Positions 6,170 through 7,123 of a DNA stretch of 7,123 nucleotides are shown one piece after another. Positions within the stretch are counted from its first letter, which is position 1. Every line of letters starts with the position of its first letter. A program made the position numbers and the translations under genes. This DNA comes from SM23-73-3 sp964580215 (lineage in GTDB: Bacteria > Zixibacteria > MSB-5A5 > SM1-73), in contig CAZOJT010000079.1 in the NCBI GenBank assembly GCA_964580215.1, positions 1 through 7,123 of the forward strand, in the 5' to 3' direction. The notes under the pieces are model-generated. The model did not search any database. It had not been told where the DNA came from and saw only the letters and a list, made by a program, of their open reading frames with translations.

Positions 6170-6197
6170 TTGACTTTTAAAGAATTTTGTTTATATT
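6170..6197 (+). promoter_or_regulatory. Sigma70-type promoter upstream of a short leader or small RNA
   Basis: The -35 box TTGACT (6170-6175) and -10 box TATATT (6192-6197) are 16 nt apart. Hexamers and spacing are identical to the tRNA-Arg promoter at 6610-6637. Transcription should begin near 6204. No gene follows closely; a terminator-like hairpin begins within a few bases of the expected start. Confidence 0.5.
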
Positions 6198-6208
6198 ACT
6201 CAAAGTCA

Positions 6209-6247
6209 AATTTGCCCTCAACACTTTTATTGGGCAAGTTATTTTTT
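6209..6247 (+). terminator. Rho-independent terminator-like hairpin
   Basis: AATTTGCCC (6209-6217) pairs with GGGCAAGTT (6232-6240) over 9 bp including one G-T pair, with a 14-nt loop. After one A comes a run of six T (6242-6247). The geometry is typical of an intrinsic terminator on the plus strand. It starts about 5 nt after the expected start of transcription from 6170-6197. Confidence 0.55.
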
Positions 6248-6609
6248 AAAAATTTAACTTTTTGATGTAAGAATTTCGCATACGTGATCTGAGCCAACGA
6301 TGAACTCTCACTCATTTCAAACACTTGCCGGGGCGGATATCGCTGTCTCACAAGGACTTACGGGCACACACGGAAAGCGAGACGCTGCACTTCGTCCTAC
6401 TCAGACAGGCAAGTATCTGCTTGAGACTCAGGGTCGAAGAAGATTCTCCAAGTCATCCGATGTTCAGATCCGATGGACCCTGTGGATATTTAAAGGCTAA
6501 TAAAAATCTAGCCTTTGGCGGGGTGTCCGAATTTGTCCATTTGGACTCAAATGAGGATCCTGTGGATATGATTTGTACTTAGTATCTATATTTGCTGGTA
6601 AGTTTCTTG

Positions 6610-6637
6610 TTGACTTGAAAAAAAGAGCAGTTATATT
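6610..6637 (+). promoter_or_regulatory. Promoter of the tRNA-Arg / tRNA-Glu genes
   Basis: TTGACT (6610-6615) and TATATT (6632-6637) are separated by 16 nt. The expected start, near 6644, leaves a leader of about 15 nt before the tRNA-Arg gene. The A-rich spacer and the position directly ahead of a stable RNA gene support it. Confidence 0.7.
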
Positions 6638-6658
6638 GCCCGTGAGAAAAGAGATTTT

Positions 6659-6732
6659 GCGCCTATAGCTCAATTGGATAGAGCATCTGACTTCGGATCA
6701 GAGGGTTGGGGGTTCGAGTCCCTCTAGGCGCG
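6659..6732 (+). tRNA. tRNA-Arg (anticodon UCG)
   Basis: The cloverleaf is complete. The acceptor stem GCGCCTA (6659-6665) pairs with TAGGCGC (6725-6731) and the discriminator is G6732. The D arm is GCTC...GAGC and the anticodon stem TCTGA/TCAGA. The anticodon loop CTTCGGA gives anticodon TCG, which reads CGA and, depending on modification, other CGN arginine codons. The T arm is GGGGG-TTCGAGT-CCCTC, with one G-T pair. The length is 74 nt. CCA is not encoded (AGC follows), so a CCA-adding enzyme is needed. Confidence 0.96.
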
Positions 6733-6739
6733 AGCATAT

Positions 6740-6825
6740 GCTGGTTCATGGTTGATAGTTCATGGTTCATAGTCAAGCGATTCTAAGTTTTGCTATCAAC
6801 TATGAACTGTGAACTATAAACCAGC
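6740..6825. repeat. Long hairpin made of 7-nt tandem repeats, between the tRNA genes
   Basis: The left arm (6740-6772) and right arm (6793-6825) are each 33 nt and match as inverted repeats at 27 positions; three of the six differences would be G-U pairs in RNA. The left arm is four tandem heptamers: GTTCATG, GTTGATA, GTTCATG, GTTCATA (6744-6771). The right arm is four heptamers of the type CTATGAA (6793-6820). The loop is 20 nt. The ends are GCTGGTT and AACCAGC. It leaves only 7 nt to each tRNA gene. Confidence 0.85.
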
Positions 6826-6832
6826 GAAGCTC

Positions 6833-6907
6833 GTCCCTATCGTCTAGCCTGGCCTAGGACACCGCCCTTTCACGGCGGCAGCACCGGTTCAAATCCGGTT
6901 GGGGACG
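6833..6907 (+). tRNA. tRNA-Glu (anticodon UUC)
   Basis: The acceptor stem GTCCCTA (6833-6839) pairs with TGGGGAC (6900-6906), including one T-G pair, and the discriminator is G6907. The anticodon stem is CCGCC/GGCGG with loop CTTTCAC, giving anticodon TTC (Glu, GAA/GAG). The T arm is ACCGG-TTCAAAT-CCGGT. The D arm GTCT...GGAC has the form usual in bacterial tRNA-Glu. The length is 75 nt and CCA is not encoded. tRNA-Glu(UUC) is a classical substrate of the MnmE-MnmG pathway, and mnmG is in this window; the co-location may be chance. Confidence 0.96.
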
Positions 6908-6908
6908 C

Positions 6909-6914
6909 TTTTTT
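6909..6914 (+). terminator. T run ending the tRNA transcript
   Basis: Six T directly follow the tRNA-Glu gene (after GC). There is no separate hairpin, so the stable T arm and acceptor stem of the tRNA would have to supply the structure. Confidence 0.4.
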
Positions 6915-7123
6915 ATATCAACGACTTGCGGGAATCCAGGAGTAAAAGAAATTCGATTTGTGCCCAATTTGTGACTATCCAGAATGAAAATGACTAAAAA
7001 CATATCAAAACAAATACAAAATGAAAGTTCCTAACAATCAAAGAAATATTTGATAATATGTTCCTGGAGAACAAGTTACAATAAGACCTATATTAGGCTC
7101 TCGGTTCCCGTTTTTCATTTTCG
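6915..7123. other. AT-rich tail with no gene seen
   Basis: Both strands are interrupted by stops and no RNA gene is recognised. A short direct repeat, ATTTGTG, occurs at 6956-6962 and 6967-6973. The sequence directly downstream of a tRNA gene is a common place for integrated elements, but no copy of the tRNA 3' end is repeated within the window. Confidence 0.5.

Larger units (their letters stand above)
6107..6658. other. Stretch of 552 bases with no recognised gene
   Basis: The first part holds the upstream region of the PrcB-like gene, a promoter (6170-6197) and a terminator-like hairpin (6209-6247). TTTGACTTT (6169-6177) and AAAGTCAAA (6202-6210) form a 9-bp inverted repeat around the -10 box. 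From 6300 to 6580 the base composition is more even and two overlapping small frames exist (6300-6500 and 6325-6582). Neither has a ribosome-binding site or a recognisable motif, so I do not call them genes. A perfect 8-bp hairpin, AAAGGCTA/TAGCCTTT (6492-6499 with 6509-6516), and an 11-bp direct repeat, CCTGTGGATAT (6479-6489 and 6559-6569), lie in this part. No tmRNA, RNase P or SRP RNA signature was seen. Confidence 0.6.

Noticed and set aside
6325..6582. 85-codon plus-strand frame starting with TTG, and an overlapping 66-codon frame from 6300
   Set aside because: Neither has a ribosome-binding site, and no motif is recognisable in either product. They overlap each other in different frames and span the hairpin and direct repeat.
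6915..7123. Integration site (att) of an element at the tRNA-Glu 3' end
   Set aside because: No duplicate of the tRNA 3' end and no integrase gene are visible in the window.

Overview
The window looks like a chromosomal segment from an uncultured, moderate-GC bacterium that exports proteins through the Sec pathway. The core genes are the tRNA-modification gene mnmG (gidA) and the 16S rRNA methyltransferase gene rsmG (gidB), a pair that lies near the replication origin in many bacteria. A perfect 16-bp parS palindrome sits between them, which supports an origin-proximal position. Neither tRNA gene encodes its CCA end. The many short hairpin repeats between genes recall candidate-phylum genomes of the FCB type (for example Zixibacteria-like lineages), but this placement is an impression and was not tested.

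Layout. Positions 1-209 hold a possible terminator and no gene. A nitroreductase-family gene (210-740) and a membrane-anchored bacterial PH-domain gene (827-1408) follow on the plus strand. Each is followed by a cloverleaf-like repeat (737-785 and 1437-1488). A 365-residue protein that I cannot assign (1593-2690) is bracketed by two directly repeated two-hairpin elements (1513-1575 and 2716-2778). The second of these also forms the leader of mnmG (2803-4707). The last codons of mnmG run into a separate repeat (4663-4744), so the protein carries a short repeat-derived tail. parS (4794-4809) and rsmG (4816-5526) come next.

Beyond rsmG, where parA and parB often lie, there is instead a convergent gene on the minus strand (5596-6048) for a cysteine-rich secreted protein resembling the PrcB C-terminal domain. 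It is flanked by a 16-bp inverted repeat. A 552-base stretch without a recognisable gene follows (6107-6658). It contains a promoter with a terminator directly after it, and then a second promoter with identical hexamers and spacing that drives tRNA-Arg(UCG). A long hairpin built of 7-nt repeats separates tRNA-Arg from tRNA-Glu(UUC). The last 209 bases are AT-rich and show no gene.

Functionally, mnmG, rsmG and the two tRNAs all belong to the translation apparatus. MnmG acts on the wobble uridine of certain tRNAs that read two-codon-box codons ending in A or G, and tRNA-Glu(UUC) is one of its classical substrates. The nitroreductase, PH-domain, unassigned and PrcB-like genes show no clear link to that core. 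The main points of interest are parS placed at the rsmG start, the repeat-encoded MnmG tail, the paired leader elements around the unassigned gene, and the inverted-repeat-flanked secreted-protein gene.
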